Source: Chitinophagaceae bacterium IBVUCB2
Lineage (GTDB): Bacteria; Bacteroidota; Bacteroidia; Chitinophagales; Chitinophagaceae
DNA length: 64,000 bases
Direction: 5' to 3'
Assembly (NCBI GenBank): GCA_002127295.1
Contig: NFUV01000002.1
Span: 868,001 to 932,000, forward strand
The notes beneath the pieces were generated by a model. The model worked only from the letters and a program-made list of their open reading frames with translations, did no database searches and had not been told where the DNA came from. Below are positions 17,019 through 26,543 of the stretch, piece by piece (position 1 is the stretch's first letter; every line of letters starts with the position of its first letter). The position numbers and the translations under genes were made by a program.

Positions 17019-18781
17019 TGCAATTCAAAATGAATAATATGAAACACTATATAAAGCAATACTTAATTGCACTTTCACTATTTTCTATTCAACATACTCT
17101 TTCGGCACAAACCCCCGATCAACTTTTCAAAGCAGCCGGCTCACCCGTAAACCCAAAAGTTGCCGTAAGCTGGAACCGGTATAACGATCATGCTGCCATT
17201 ACTGAAATATGTAAAAAGATCGCTGCTGCATATCCCAATTTGGCAAAACTGGAGTCCATTGGCAAATCATACAAAGGCCGTGATATCTGGTGTTTGACCA
17301 TCACAGATTTTAAAAAAGGGAGTGCTGATAAAAAACCCGGAATGTATATCGATGGAAATATTCACTCCAACGAAGTACAAGGAGCAGAATTTTCCTTATA
17401 CACGGCCTGGTATCTTACTGAGTCATTTGCAGATACAAAAATGATACAGGAGTTACTCGCCGATAAAACATTTTATATCGTTCCCACCATTAATCCTGAT
17501 GGACGAGATAGTTATTTTCATTCACCTAACACAGGTAGTTCTCCCCGTTCAGGTGTTATACCTGTTGATAATGACCGCGATGGTTTGACAGATGAAGATG
17601 GCTATGATGATCTGGACGGCGATAATGAAATATTATTTATGCGCCGCAAAAATCAAAATGGAAGATTAAGAGTAGATCCTACTGAACCAAGAAGAATGAT
17701 ACAGGTTGGTGTAGATGAAAAAGGTGACTATGAATTTCTCGGCCTTGAAGGAAAAGATAATGATGGAGACGGATCAGTAAATGAAGATGGTTATACATTC
17801 GAGTACGATCCTAACCGAGATTGGGGATGGGGATGGCAACCAAACTATATCCAGAATGGAGCATACAAATATCCTTTCTCAATACCAGAGAACCGGGCGG
17901 TACAAGAGTTTGTAGTAAAGCATCCGAACATTGCAGCCGCACAATCTTTTCATAATGCAGGAGGAATGATACTTCGTGGCCCCGGTGATCCTAATGATTT
18001 GGTTACTTACAATCCACAAGACTTACAAGTATATGATGCGATTGGTAAAAAAGGAGAAGAGTTGATACCAGGTTATAAGTATTTAGTAGTGTACAAAGAT
18101 CTCTACTCGGCTTACGGTGGTGAACTCGATTGGTTTTATGGAGGCCGTGGAGTATATACATACTCCAATGAATTATGGACACCGTATTTATTTTATAATA
18201 AAGATGCAACAAGAGATCCGCAGGATAATACTTCTTTCTTGTTCGACAAGTACACTTTATTCAAAGATGCATTTGTTGACTGGCACGAATACGATCATCC
18301 GCAATATGGAAAAATAGAAATTGGAGGCTTTAAAAAGAATTTCGGCAGGGCACATCCCGGTTTTTTATTAGAAAGTGATGCACATCGTAATATGTCCTTC
18401 ACTATCTATCATGGGTATCATACACCCAAGTTGAATGTGGATACCCTCATCGAAAAAGATTTGGGTGATGGTTTAAAACAGGTAACAGCTGTTATTTCCA
18501 ATAGCCGTTTAATGCCAACACACTCCAGCCAGGATCTGAAATTCAAGATCGAACGACCTGATTATATTACTCTCACTGGCGCAACTGTTGTTGCAGGAAT
18601 GTTTGTTGACAATGCTGACCTTAACATTACTACCGAACAAAAAACCGAACCCGCAACAATTGCAGTCCGCAATATTCCGGGGTTAGGAACAGTAACGGTA
18701 AGATGGATCATACAGGGCAGCGGAAAATATACCGTAACAGTAGATAGCAAGAAAGGGGGAGTGGCAAGTAAAACGAAATAG
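17018..18781 (+). CDS. Secreted M14 family zinc carboxypeptidase
   Basis: A 587-residue protein, with a hydrophobic signal region ending LSAQ at about residue 30; internal starts at 17030 or 17039 are also possible. It has the complete M14 set: zinc ligands H116 and E119 (GNIHSNEVQGAE), H312 (SFHNAGG), and catalytic E385 (YSNELW). Acidic loops such as DNDRDGLTDEDG and NDGDGSVNEDG look like calcium sites. A C-terminal beta domain follows the catalytic part. It likely trims peptides outside the cell or in the periplasm. It is translationally coupled to the preceding inactive paralogue and followed by a strong terminator. Confidence 0.88.
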   Translation: MQFKMNNMKHYIKQYLIALSLFSIQHTLSAQTPDQLFKAAGSPVNPKVAVSWNRYNDHAAITEICKKIAAAYPNLAKLESIGKSYKGRDIWCLTITDFKKGSADKKPGMYIDGNIHSNEVQGAEFSLYTAWYLTESFADTKMIQELLADKTFYIVPTINPDGRDSYFHSPNTGSSPRSGVIPVDNDRDGLTDEDGYDDLDGDNEILFMRRKNQNGRLRVDPTEPRRMIQVGVDEKGDYEFLGLEGKDNDGDGSVNEDGYTFEYDPNRDWGWGWQPNYIQNGAYKYPFSIPENRAVQEFVVKHPNIAAAQSFHNAGGMILRGPGDPNDLVTYNPQDLQVYDAIGKKGEELIPGYKYLVVYKDLYSAYGGELDWFYGGRGVYTYSNELWTPYLFYNKDATRDPQDNTSFLFDKYTLFKDAFVDWHEYDHPQYGKIEIGGFKKNFGRAHPGFLLESDAHRNMSFTIYHGYHTPKLNVDTLIEKDLGDGLKQVTAVISNSRLMPTHSSQDLKFKIERPDYITLTGATVVAGMFVDNADLNITTEQKTEPATIAVRNIPGLGTVTVRWIIQGSGKYTVTVDSKKGGVASKTK

Positions 18782-18823
18782 TGTATTGTTCTCAGATGAA
18801 AGAAGGATCTTATAGATATTATC

Positions 18824-18853
18824 AAGCCGGGCTTTTTAGTCCGGCTTTTTTTT
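18824..18853 (+). terminator. Hairpin terminator after the M14 pair
   Basis: AAGCCGG at 18824-18830 pairs with CCGGCTT at 18841-18847, followed by a long T run to 18853. Confidence 0.85.
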
Positions 18854-18906
18854 GAGTATAGTTGAAGGCGATAATAAAAAAGGAATCTTGGTTTTTCTCA
18901 AAAAAA

Positions 18907-19320
18907 CTACATCTGTCCCGTCTGCACCATCTCCCTGATCTTATACGTTGCAAAAACAACAAACAGGAACAGGATAATGGAGAAAATAAGCATACCTGTA
19001 TTACCTCCTTTAGAATCAATAGCATATTTCGCAGGGTGTGTAGGTAAATAAATTACCTCCATCGTATCACCAATAGCAAACTTGCCAACTGTTGTAGTTG
19101 CTTTTGCATTGTAAGATTTGCCGGTTGCCCGGTCTTTATACTCTATTCTAATAATATCCATTGATGCACCCCTTGGCAATCGTATGCTGTTGATGTGTTG
19201 AATAATACCATTGGTATGGACACCCTCTTTTTTTATTTTAGCAGCTTTTAGCATCCTCCGGCCAACAATGACCATTGGTAAAGCTCCAAACAGCACCAGG
19301 AAAATATAGATAAACAGCAT
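18907..19320 (-). CDS. DUF3592-type membrane protein (copy 1)
   Basis: A 137-residue protein with membrane segments at both ends (LFIYIFLVLFGALPMVIVG and MLIFSIILFLFVVFATYKI) and a soluble middle containing DRATGKSYNAKATTT. The pattern fits DUF3592, a family of unknown function. I chose MLFIYIF at 19320 instead of 19353 because this gives exactly the same length as the paralogue at 23431-23844, with which it shares SKGGNTGMLIFSI and the closing TGQM. The two copies bracket the TPR-CHAT and C40 genes. Confidence 0.72.
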   Translation of the reverse strand: MLFIYIFLVLFGALPMVIVGRRMLKAAKIKKEGVHTNGIIQHINSIRLPRGASMDIIRIEYKDRATGKSYNAKATTTVGKFAIGDTMEVIYLPTHPAKYAIDSKGGNTGMLIFSIILFLFVVFATYKIREMVQTGQM

Positions 19321-19448
19321 AGCACAAGGTTTTCTTAAAAGTACACAAAACAATCCTTTAAAATTCCCCTCAATTCATCCGCCGAAATAAACAACCGGTA
19401 CAAAACCGGGTTCCAGTAGTTATTTCCGGAATGTACCTTTCCCTTCTA

Positions 19449-22400
19449 ATGAAAAATAAACCTCTGCCGCTACTGGCTTTCTTCTTACTAACTGCAAACA
19501 TCCTCCATGCACAATCATGGAAAACATTTGCCGACAGTGCCCATATCTTTCAACAGCAAAAAGATAATGGAAAGGCTATTGAATATTTTAAAAAAGCCAA
19601 TGCTTTACTCACCAGCGATTCTGCAACAACCATCACCCGTTTTATAATTTGCAACGAAACAGCCGACTTACTAGTAACTATGGGCAAATATGCCGATGCA
19701 TTACCATTTTATGCCAGCAGTAAAGAACTTATAGAAAAATTGCAAGGGAAAGAAGCGGCTAACTATGCCCTCAGTTGTCATAATCTTGGCCGGTTAAATC
19801 GGTTACTCGGTCAATATCAAAATGCTGAAGATCTCTTGCTCGAAGCTAAACGCATAAGGGAAAAAATAACCGGGAAAGAAAATGCCGATTATGCTCACAC
19901 CGTTAATAACCTCGCAATATTGTATGCAGAAGTTGGCCAATTCAATGATGCAGGCCCTTATTATAAGGAAGCGTTGGATATCCGCAAAAGAGTATTAGGT
20001 GTTGATCATATTGATTATGCTGCCAGCTGCAATAACCTTGGTATTTATTATGTATTAACTGGGCAGCCCTACCTCACAGAACCACTTTATCTTGAAGCAA
20101 AACGTATCCGGGAGAAGACATTGGGGAAAGAGCATCCTTTTTATGCAGCCAGTTGTAATAATCTTGCTGCATTATACCTGGACCTGGGCCAGTACACTAA
20201 AGCAGAGCCATTATACACTGAAGCAAGACAAATAAGGGAAAGAACATTGGGAAAAGAACATCCTGATTATGCAGCAAGCTGTGATAACCTTGCTATTCTC
20301 TACATGGATATTGGTCAGTACGAAACTGCCGAAGCATTATACAAAGAAGCAAGATTAATTCGGGAAAAAGTGCTTGGTAAAAAACATATTGAATATGCAA
20401 AAGGCTGTAACAACCTCGCATTGTTATATAAAATACTTGGCCAGTATGAAAAATCAGCAGCCCTCTTCATCGAAGCCAAAGAAATTTTTGCTGCAGCCGT
20501 AGGTACCTCCAATTTTGAATACGGCAAATGCTGCAACAATTTAGGTGCGGTGTACATGGACATGGGTGATAATGATAAAGCCGCCTTGTTATACGAAGAA
20601 GCAAAGCAAGTGTGGACAAAAGTATTGGGCAAAGAACATCCTGAGTATGCAAAGAGTTGTCACAACCTTGCTGTGATCAATTATTTAAAAGGGAATAATG
20701 ATGAGGCGATTGCTCTTTTCAATGAAGCAAATGGCATACGGGAAAAAGCATTGGGGAAAGAACATCCTGATTATGCGGAAGGTTGCGATAACCTCGCTGC
20801 CGTATATCAACGATTGGGCGATCATGATAAAGCCATCGCTTTATTTTTGCTCGGTAAGCAGATACGGGAAAAAGTATTGGGTACAGCGCATCCTTTTTAC
20901 TTGCAGAGTTGTATCAATCTTTCCAATGCATACCGCAGCAGTGGCAACCATGCAATGGCACTTAATTATTATACCGAAGCATTTTCTTCACAACAAATAT
21001 TATTGAAAAAAATATTCCGCTTTACCACCGAGCCGGAGAAGCAGGCTTATCTCAATAAAATAAATGAATACCGCAGTTGTTTTCTTTCCTTCAGCACAGC
21101 AGAAGCCTATGAAAAAGGAGCTGTGTATGCTTACGAAGTTTCGCTGGCGAATAAAAACCTGGTGCTAAATGCATCACAGCGTTTGCGAAAGATCATCAGC
21201 AATGCAAACGATACTACTTTGCTACATACTTACAACAGCTGGATCGATATAAGGGAGCAATTAGCTTTCTGGTACTCAAGGGCCATAAGTGATAGAAAAG
21301 CACAAACCGAAGCCCTGGAAGAAAAAGCCAACGAACTTGAAAAAAAGCTCATACAATTATCTGCACCTTTTCGCCAGGAACAACAGGAAAACAGCTGGAT
21401 AGATATTCGCCAATCATTAAAACCCGGTGAAGCTGCCATCGAATTTTCCAGCTTTAAATATCATGATGGTGAAAAATGGCTTGACAGTACATATTACATA
21501 GCAGTAATAATAAGGAACGATAAATCATCACCCGAGCTGATCCGGCTTTTTGAAAAAAGAGAACTTGATGCACTTATTGGAAGACTGACACCCGGTCAGC
21601 AGTTGGTCAATATGTTGTACTCCACCCAAACAAGACAAGCTGCGGGCAAAGCATCTTTATACAAACTCATTTGGCAACCATTGGAGAGATCACTCGCCGG
21701 TATCAATACCATTTATTTTTCTCCGGCAGGCGAGTTGTACAAAATTTCTTTTGCAGCATTGCCCGCCGGCAACGCACAAGTATTGAGCGATAAATACAAA
21801 CTGATACAGCTTAACAGTACTGCTACATTAAAAAGCGAAACTGCCACCAGTATTGCCGCAACAGATAAACTTGCTTTGTATGGAGGTATACAATACGAAG
21901 CGGATTCCATCAGCATACGCCGTGCTGCATTGTCTGCGGGTAATAATGACCTCGCAAAAATCTCTGTACCGGAAAATCTATTGCGCAGCAGTATCGGCGA
22001 TTTTCATTACCTCGCAGAATCTGCTAAAGAAGTAACAGCCATTGGTAATATGGCCCGCCAAAAAAATTATGCTGTAACTCTTGCCAATGGTATCACTGCT
22101 ACGGAAGAATCCATCAAGCATTTATCCGGCCATCAATCGCCGGCGGTAATACATATTGCCACACATGGTTTCTTTTTTGCTGACCCAACAGCTACTACAA
22201 AAACATTCAGCCGCACACCCTTTCAGCAATCTGATAATCCATTGATACGTTCCGGCCTTGCACTGGCGGGTGCCAACAATGCGTGGCGGCGCCAACCCAT
22301 CAGTGGGGTAGAAGATGGTATCCTAACGGCATATGAAGTATCTAATTTGTATTTACCCAATACCAAACTTGCTGTCTTGTCTGCTTGCGAAACGGGACTT

Positions 22401-22649
22401 GGTTATATAACGGGCAGCGAAGGAGTGTATGGCTTGCAGCGATCGTTCAATATGGCCGGCGCAGAAAACCTGGTGATGAGCCTGTGGAAAGTACCGGATG
22501 CAGAAAGCTCCGAGTTCATGCAGGAATTTTATAAAAATCTTTTTGCGCAGCAAACCATCCACACTGCTTTTTATAATGCCCAAACAACGATAAAAAATAA
22601 ATACCGCAACGAGCCTTATAAATGGGCGGCATGGGTGTTGGTAAGATGA
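19449..22649 (+). CDS. Secreted TPR-CHAT caspase-like protein
   Basis: A 1066-residue protein with a signal peptide (MKNKPLPLLAFFLLTANI, cleaved near HAQS). About 12 tetratricopeptide repeats of 42 residues follow, most with the kinesin-light-chain style pattern Y-A-x-S-C-x-N-L-A and the linker REKxLGKEHP. After a coiled segment (about 610-640), the C-terminal CHAT domain has the catalytic dyad: H906 in HIATHGFFF and C980 in LSACETGLG. CHAT proteins are clan CD cysteine proteases, often activated by a partner that binds the repeats; here the export signal places it outside the cytoplasm. I chose the second methionine, 19449, since it starts the signal peptide directly. Substrate unknown. Confidence 0.87.
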   Translation: MKNKPLPLLAFFLLTANILHAQSWKTFADSAHIFQQQKDNGKAIEYFKKANALLTSDSATTITRFIICNETADLLVTMGKYADALPFYASSKELIEKLQGKEAANYALSCHNLGRLNRLLGQYQNAEDLLLEAKRIREKITGKENADYAHTVNNLAILYAEVGQFNDAGPYYKEALDIRKRVLGVDHIDYAASCNNLGIYYVLTGQPYLTEPLYLEAKRIREKTLGKEHPFYAASCNNLAALYLDLGQYTKAEPLYTEARQIRERTLGKEHPDYAASCDNLAILYMDIGQYETAEALYKEARLIREKVLGKKHIEYAKGCNNLALLYKILGQYEKSAALFIEAKEIFAAAVGTSNFEYGKCCNNLGAVYMDMGDNDKAALLYEEAKQVWTKVLGKEHPEYAKSCHNLAVINYLKGNNDEAIALFNEANGIREKALGKEHPDYAEGCDNLAAVYQRLGDHDKAIALFLLGKQIREKVLGTAHPFYLQSCINLSNAYRSSGNHAMALNYYTEAFSSQQILLKKIFRFTTEPEKQAYLNKINEYRSCFLSFSTAEAYEKGAVYAYEVSLANKNLVLNASQRLRKIISNANDTTLLHTYNSWIDIREQLAFWYSRAISDRKAQTEALEEKANELEKKLIQLSAPFRQEQQENSWIDIRQSLKPGEAAIEFSSFKYHDGEKWLDSTYYIAVIIRNDKSSPELIRLFEKRELDALIGRLTPGQQLVNMLYSTQTRQAAGKASLYKLIWQPLERSLAGINTIYFSPAGELYKISFAALPAGNAQVLSDKYKLIQLNSTATLKSETATSIAATDKLALYGGIQYEADSISIRRAALSAGNNDLAKISVPENLLRSSIGDFHYLAESAKEVTAIGNMARQKNYAVTLANGITATEESIKHLSGHQSPAVIHIATHGFFFADPTATTKTFSRTPFQQSDNPLIRSGLALAGANNAWRRQPISGVEDGILTAYEVSNLYLPNTKLAVLSACETGLGYITGSEGVYGLQRSFNMAGAENLVMSLWKVPDAESSEFMQEFYKNLFAQQTIHTAFYNAQTTIKNKYRNEPYKWAAWVLVR

Positions 22650-22749
22650 TGTTACTGATCTAAACTCTTTTAAACAGGATATAGTACTTGAACCGGGCTC
22701 TGGTAAAAACAAATTATATTGTTTATTCTATAAAAACAATAAGCTGTCG

Positions 22750-23328
22750 TTACTCCGCAAGTACCCTTGTGATTTTGAGGAACCTTTTTTTATAATGTTC
22801 GTTCAATGAACTTATGGTTACCCCATTTGCTTTTCCGGATGAAGAATGAATGAACTTTAATGTATCTGCATTTTCTGTTACAATGCCCATATGCCCTACG
22901 ATGCGGATGCTGTCCACCGTTCCGGTAAATAAAATAAGATCGCCTTCTTTTGCAGCTGGTATATCTACTTCTTTTCCAACATTGGTAAAATCTTTTGAAG
23001 ACCGGGGCACCGCAATATTAAAGTGGTTGAAAACATGGGTTATAAAACCTGAACAATCAAATCCTTTCGAAGGATCTGTAGACGCATACAAATAGGGAAC
23101 GCCTATTAAAGTTTTTGCGAAATCTACCAGCTCATAACTGTTTACACCTTTTACTCCTTCGTTTAAATTAAGTTGTATGTAATCCGGTGCTGTATTTTCA
23201 GTGACCGGAGGACCAATAGAATCTTGCTGTACTGACTCTATTGTTTGCTCCTCCGTATTATTGCTGCCTGTGCTTTTGCATGCGAGGCTGACGAATAGCA
23301 GCAATAAATAAATAGTAAACTTTATCAT
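22750..23328 (-). CDS. NlpC/P60 (C40) family lipoprotein
   Basis: A 192-residue lipoprotein with lipid-accepting cysteine C17 (LFVSLACKS), a spacer rich in acidic and polar residues, and an NlpC/P60 domain from about 65. The catalytic triad is visible: C92 (GFDCSGFITH), H146 (VGHMGIV) and a third polar residue, H161 (FIHSSS). Such enzymes cut peptidoglycan stem peptides. It converges with the TPR-CHAT gene and lies between that gene and DUF3592 copy 2. Confidence 0.88.
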   Translation of the reverse strand: MIKFTIYLLLLFVSLACKSTGSNNTEEQTIESVQQDSIGPPVTENTAPDYIQLNLNEGVKGVNSYELVDFAKTLIGVPYLYASTDPSKGFDCSGFITHVFNHFNIAVPRSSKDFTNVGKEVDIPAAKEGDLILFTGTVDSIRIVGHMGIVTENADTLKFIHSSSGKANGVTISSLNEHYKKRFLKITRVLAE

Positions 23329-23430
23329 TTGAGAATGAAAATAAACAATTTTTGCGCCGAAAGTTGTTCGATAAAAAGAAGCTTGCTCCTGTTGGGATAA
23401 CTACTTTGCCAGTATAACAAAATTTATTAT

Positions 23431-23844
23431 TTACATCTGTCCAGTCTCCAGCATCTGCCGTATTTTATACACCGCAAAGAGTACAAAGAGGAATAGGAGA
23501 ATGGAGAAAATAAGCATTCCTGTATTACCGCCTTTGGAATGAATAGCATATTTATGCGCCTGGCCGGGAAGATAGGCAATGGGTATAGTGTCACTGTATT
23601 TATATTTGTGATAAGTAACAGTTGCTTTTGCATGATAAGGTTTGCCGGTAGCCCTGTCTGTATATTCAATGGTAAGCTGATCGATCCAGGCACCTTTTGG
23701 TATGCGAACCGTTTTAATATGCTTAATGGTACCGTTGGTATGAACACCTTCTTTTAAAATTTTTTTGGCTTCCAACATTTTGCGGGCCGTAATAACCGCT
23801 GGAAGTACACCTAGCAGTATCATGAAAATATAAATGAAGACCAT
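23431..23844 (-). CDS. DUF3592-type membrane protein (copy 2)
   Basis: A 137-residue paralogue of the protein at 18907-19320: same length, same two terminal membrane segments, and near-identical C-terminal third (SKGGNTGMLIFSILLFLF). The middle is more diverged (KPYHAKATVTYHKYKYSD). The duplication surrounds the TPR-CHAT and C40 genes, and both copies read on the minus strand. Function unknown. Confidence 0.72.
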   Translation of the reverse strand: MVFIYIFMILLGVLPAVITARKMLEAKKILKEGVHTNGTIKHIKTVRIPKGAWIDQLTIEYTDRATGKPYHAKATVTYHKYKYSDTIPIAYLPGQAHKYAIHSKGGNTGMLIFSILLFLFVLFAVYKIRQMLETGQM

Positions 23845-24002
23845 TGCAAGAGTTTATTTGAAATTAAAAGTTAAGTATTTTAAAAATACGTTACAATTTC
23901 TCGCCATGGTTGGCTGCATCAGAAAATTTTTAGTGAAGCTTTTTTAAAAGAGGGGTGGTGGTGAGGTCTTTGACCGAATGGATGATAAAAGATGAGTAAG
24001 TA

Positions 24003-24236
24003 CTAATTGTCGTAATTATTAATTGCTTGTTGCAATTCAACCACTTCTTTCCTTAAATTTTCTACATACACTTTGTCAGTAAGTTTTAAAACACTGGCAG
24101 TGATAAGGAGATTTGTCTTGCTTTGTAACAGATCGATCAGCTGTCCTTTATCAAGCTTTTTATAATCAATTATGCTGTTGCCGGATTGCTCCGTGGTAAT
24201 ATTTGAAGGTAAAGATTGGTTTTGCTGTGTATCCAT
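24003..24236 (-). CDS. Small helical protein, distant member of a local paralogue family
   Basis: A 77-residue protein starting MDTQQNQSLPSNITTEQ; the longer frame from 24410 has a basic, low-quality extension that looks non-coding. The C-terminal part, LDKGQLIDLLQSKTNLLI and YVENLRKEVVELQQAI, matches in outline the two 70-residue paralogues at 24410-24622 and 30131-30343 (leucine-rich helix, then a Y-x-x-x-x-x-R/K helix). Likely a small cytoplasmic helical protein of unknown function. Confidence 0.55.
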   Translation of the reverse strand: MDTQQNQSLPSNITTEQSGNSIIDYKKLDKGQLIDLLQSKTNLLITASVLKLTDKVYVENLRKEVVELQQAINNYDN

Positions 24237-24409
24237 GATCTGTAAAGCAGCCGTGACTGCATTTTTAAAGCGGACAGCGAGTAAATAGTGTCTATAAAAG
24301 GTACGCCGGTAAAACCGGATTGCCAAAAAAAGTTCAGGTGCGAACACTGATCTACGCCGGACATATGATGCTGTCACGAAAATGTCAGGGAGCATATATT
24401 CTTGATACA

Positions 24410-24622
24410 CTAATAAGCTATACTGGAACCTGTTGTATTACTGGCTTTTATTGATTGTTGGTTTCGCTTTTCTATTTCTCTCTGGAGGGCACGGATAGTA
24501 AGGATACATTTTGCATATTCCGCATCGTTACCCGTTTCCTCATTTAATTTTAAAAACTCGGTAGTTTGTTTGACCAGCATGTCTACAAGAGCCGTTGTCT
24601 CAATGGTACTTAAATCTTCCAT
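24410..24622 (-). CDS. Small helical protein, paralogue of 30131-30343
   Basis: A 70-residue protein, predicted as two helices, with no cysteine pairs or signal peptide. It shares the pattern LVDML-x3-T-x3-LKL-x2-E-x-G-x3-EYAK-x2-L-x-I-x-ALQ-x-EI with the 70-residue protein at 30131-30343, six kilobases away on the other strand. Family not recognised. It is upstream of the more distant relative at 24003-24236 on the same strand. Confidence 0.65.
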   Translation of the reverse strand: MEDLSTIETTALVDMLVKQTTEFLKLNEETGNDAEYAKCILTIRALQREIEKRNQQSIKASNTTGSSIAY

Positions 24623-24924
24623 TTCGGTTTTTATTTAATAGGATGAAAAGGAGGGTACGGTACTATAACAACAATATTCATGCAATGTTGACTGCTAATA
24701 ATTTTTGCCTTAAGCATTTACGAAACAGTTCCGTATTCTTAAATAAAGGGGAAATACCTCTACAATGGGAGAATAAATTGTGTGCAGAAGGGAATTAATG
24801 AAATATAAATTGTATTCCGGGAAGCATTACTAGTTTGAAATCATCAAACGACTGATATTTAAAAAACTGTTAAATGGTAGGGTATTTGTGCTACTATTTT
24901 TTTAAACAATCAAAATCACACATA
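24623..24924. other. Intergenic region upstream of the superoxide dismutase gene
   Basis: About 300 bases between divergent genes. It holds a weak hairpin (GTTTGA at 24833-24838, TCAAAC at 24844-24849) and presumably both promoters, but I see no exact -7 element. A 67-codon open frame here has no supporting features. Confidence 0.4.
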
Positions 24925-25563
24925 ATGAGAATTTGTAAAACCATCTTACCTGCAGTAAGCATTGTATTCTGCTGCTGCTTTTTTATTTCATGCAAGAATG
25001 AAGACAATAAAACTACCAGCACCGAATCTGCTGATACCGTTACACTGGTAGACACTCCCCTGCACAATATGGATACTGTGGCAGATACCGCTACAGTACC
25101 CAAAGTAGCTGCAGCCGAAGCATTGATCAACGGAACTTATGCTGATACTGCTGTAAACGGCACGGCGAGTTTTACAACCACTGCTAACGGAAGTGTAAAA
25201 ATGTCCCTTTCTATTACTGTCCCGGCTAAAGCAAATAAATCCGTAGCGGTACATATACATGAGCATGGGGATTGTGGGGATAATGGCAACGCATCTCATG
25301 GTCACTGGAATCCAACTAAATCCTCACATGGTAAATGGGGTGGCGACAGTTATCATGTTGGCGATATCGGTAATGTAAAACTGGATGCAAAAGGAAAAGG
25401 CACACTTACCATTACCACTGATCTGTGGACACTGGGTGGATGGGCCTTTGAAAATATATTGGGTAAAGCAATCATCGTACATGGCGGAGTGGATGACTAT
25501 ACCACTCAACCAACAGGTAATGCCGGTAGCAGGATCGGTTGCGGATTGATAGTGGCAAAGTAA
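24925..25563 (+). CDS. Cu/Zn superoxide dismutase lipoprotein
   Basis: A 212-residue lipoprotein; the signal MRICKTILPAVSIVFCCCFF leads to a lipid-accepting C23 (FISCKNE), so the ATG at 24925 is the start. The dismutase domain has metal ligands H-x-H-x-H (HIHEHGDCGDNG), HGHWNP, the zinc aspartate region GGDSYHVGDIG, and the late VHGGVDDY and GSRIGCGLI with the paired cysteines. It would remove superoxide at the envelope. A threonine-rich linker separates it from the membrane anchor. Confidence 0.92.
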   Translation: MRICKTILPAVSIVFCCCFFISCKNEDNKTTSTESADTVTLVDTPLHNMDTVADTATVPKVAAAEALINGTYADTAVNGTASFTTTANGSVKMSLSITVPAKANKSVAVHIHEHGDCGDNGNASHGHWNPTKSSHGKWGGDSYHVGDIGNVKLDAKGKGTLTITTDLWTLGGWAFENILGKAIIVHGGVDDYTTQPTGNAGSRIGCGLIVAK

Positions 25564-25636
25564 AGATTGGCTCAATTCATACTTTAAAATATGCAACTGG
25601 TGCATTTTTTTGAAACAGGTATTTAGTAGCAATCAG

Positions 25637-25644
25637 TACCTTTC
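25637..25644 (+). promoter_or_regulatory. -7-like element for the methyltransferase gene
   Basis: TACCTTTC, one mismatch from TAnnTTTG, 20 bases before the ATG at 25664. Confidence 0.35.
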
Positions 25645-25663
25645 GCAACTAAAACCTATCAGT

Positions 25664-26476
25664 ATGAACCCCAACAAAGCACTCTGGGAGAAAGGAGATT
25701 TTACCCGCCTTGCACAAACGATGCGTGAAAGTGGTACCGAATTAGTTTCAAAACTTAATATTACCAAAGGTCTTGATGTTCTTGATCTTGGTTGTGGTGA
25801 TGGTACTACGGCCATCCCCGAAGCAAAACTCGGCGCCAATGTTTTAGGCGTTGATATTGCAACGAATTTAGTAGCCGCAGGCAATAAACGAATTAAAGAA
25901 GAAGGCATTACTAATTGCAGCATCCAGGAAGGAGATGCAACAGACCTGAAAGATCTGAAAGATCAAAGTTTTGACCTGGTAGTAAGCATCTTTGGTGCTA
26001 TGTTCGCACCAAAGCCAATGGATGTGGCCAAAGAAATGGTTCGTGTTACCCGCCCGGGTGGCAGGATCGTAATGGGAAACTGGATTCCCGGCGACCCGAC
26101 TTTGGTAGCGCAGATCTTGAAAATAAGTTCGTCGTACACACCACCACCACCGGAAGGTTTTGTAAGCCCGATGCTGTGGGGAGTAGAAGAACATGTCATC
26201 GAACGTTTTGGTAATGCAGGAATTGACAAAGAAAATATCTCATTCACCAGGGATACTTTTACTTTCAATGCACCCTACTCACCGGCTGAATTTGTTGCTA
26301 ACTTCAAAAATTATTATGGGCCTACGATGAATGCATTTGAAGCAGCTGAAAAAAATGGAAAAGCAGAAGCTTTGCAACAGGAATTAGAAACATTATTCAA
26401 TGCACAAAATAAAAGCGCAGATAAGAACAGCACTTCCATTCCGGCTACTTACTTGCGGGTAACGGTCCAGTGTTGA
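25664..26476 (+). CDS. Class I SAM-dependent methyltransferase
   Basis: A 270-residue methyltransferase; motif I is VLDLGCGDGTTAIPEA followed by the acidic VLGVDIA of the second strand, and SFDLVVSIFGAMFAPKP then VRVTRPGGRIVMGNW are the later core motifs. This resembles the UbiE/COQ5-like group, but the acceptor is unknown. I chose MNPNKALWEKG at 25664 because a -7-like element lies 20 bases upstream, while the frame from 25610 has a weak N-terminus. A proline run (PPPPEG) sits in the substrate-binding half. Confidence 0.85.
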   Translation: MNPNKALWEKGDFTRLAQTMRESGTELVSKLNITKGLDVLDLGCGDGTTAIPEAKLGANVLGVDIATNLVAAGNKRIKEEGITNCSIQEGDATDLKDLKDQSFDLVVSIFGAMFAPKPMDVAKEMVRVTRPGGRIVMGNWIPGDPTLVAQILKISSSYTPPPPEGFVSPMLWGVEEHVIERFGNAGIDKENISFTRDTFTFNAPYSPAEFVANFKNYYGPTMNAFEAAEKNGKAEALQQELETLFNAQNKSADKNSTSIPATYLRVTVQC

Positions 26477-26543
26477 TTATATGCTTAAGTAATAACTTAT
26501 CTTACAGTTGAGTTTTTTTCTACAGCAAATTAAAATCTATACG

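Noticed and set aside
19449-22649. TPR-CHAT gene as part of a CRISPR type III-E (Craspase) system
   Set aside because: The protein has a signal peptide, the repeats are of kinesin-light-chain type, and no cas genes or CRISPR repeats occur in the window.
24595-24798. 67-codon open frame on the plus strand before the superoxide dismutase gene
   Set aside because: It overlaps the start of the small gene on the other strand, has no recognisable protein features and no promoter element.
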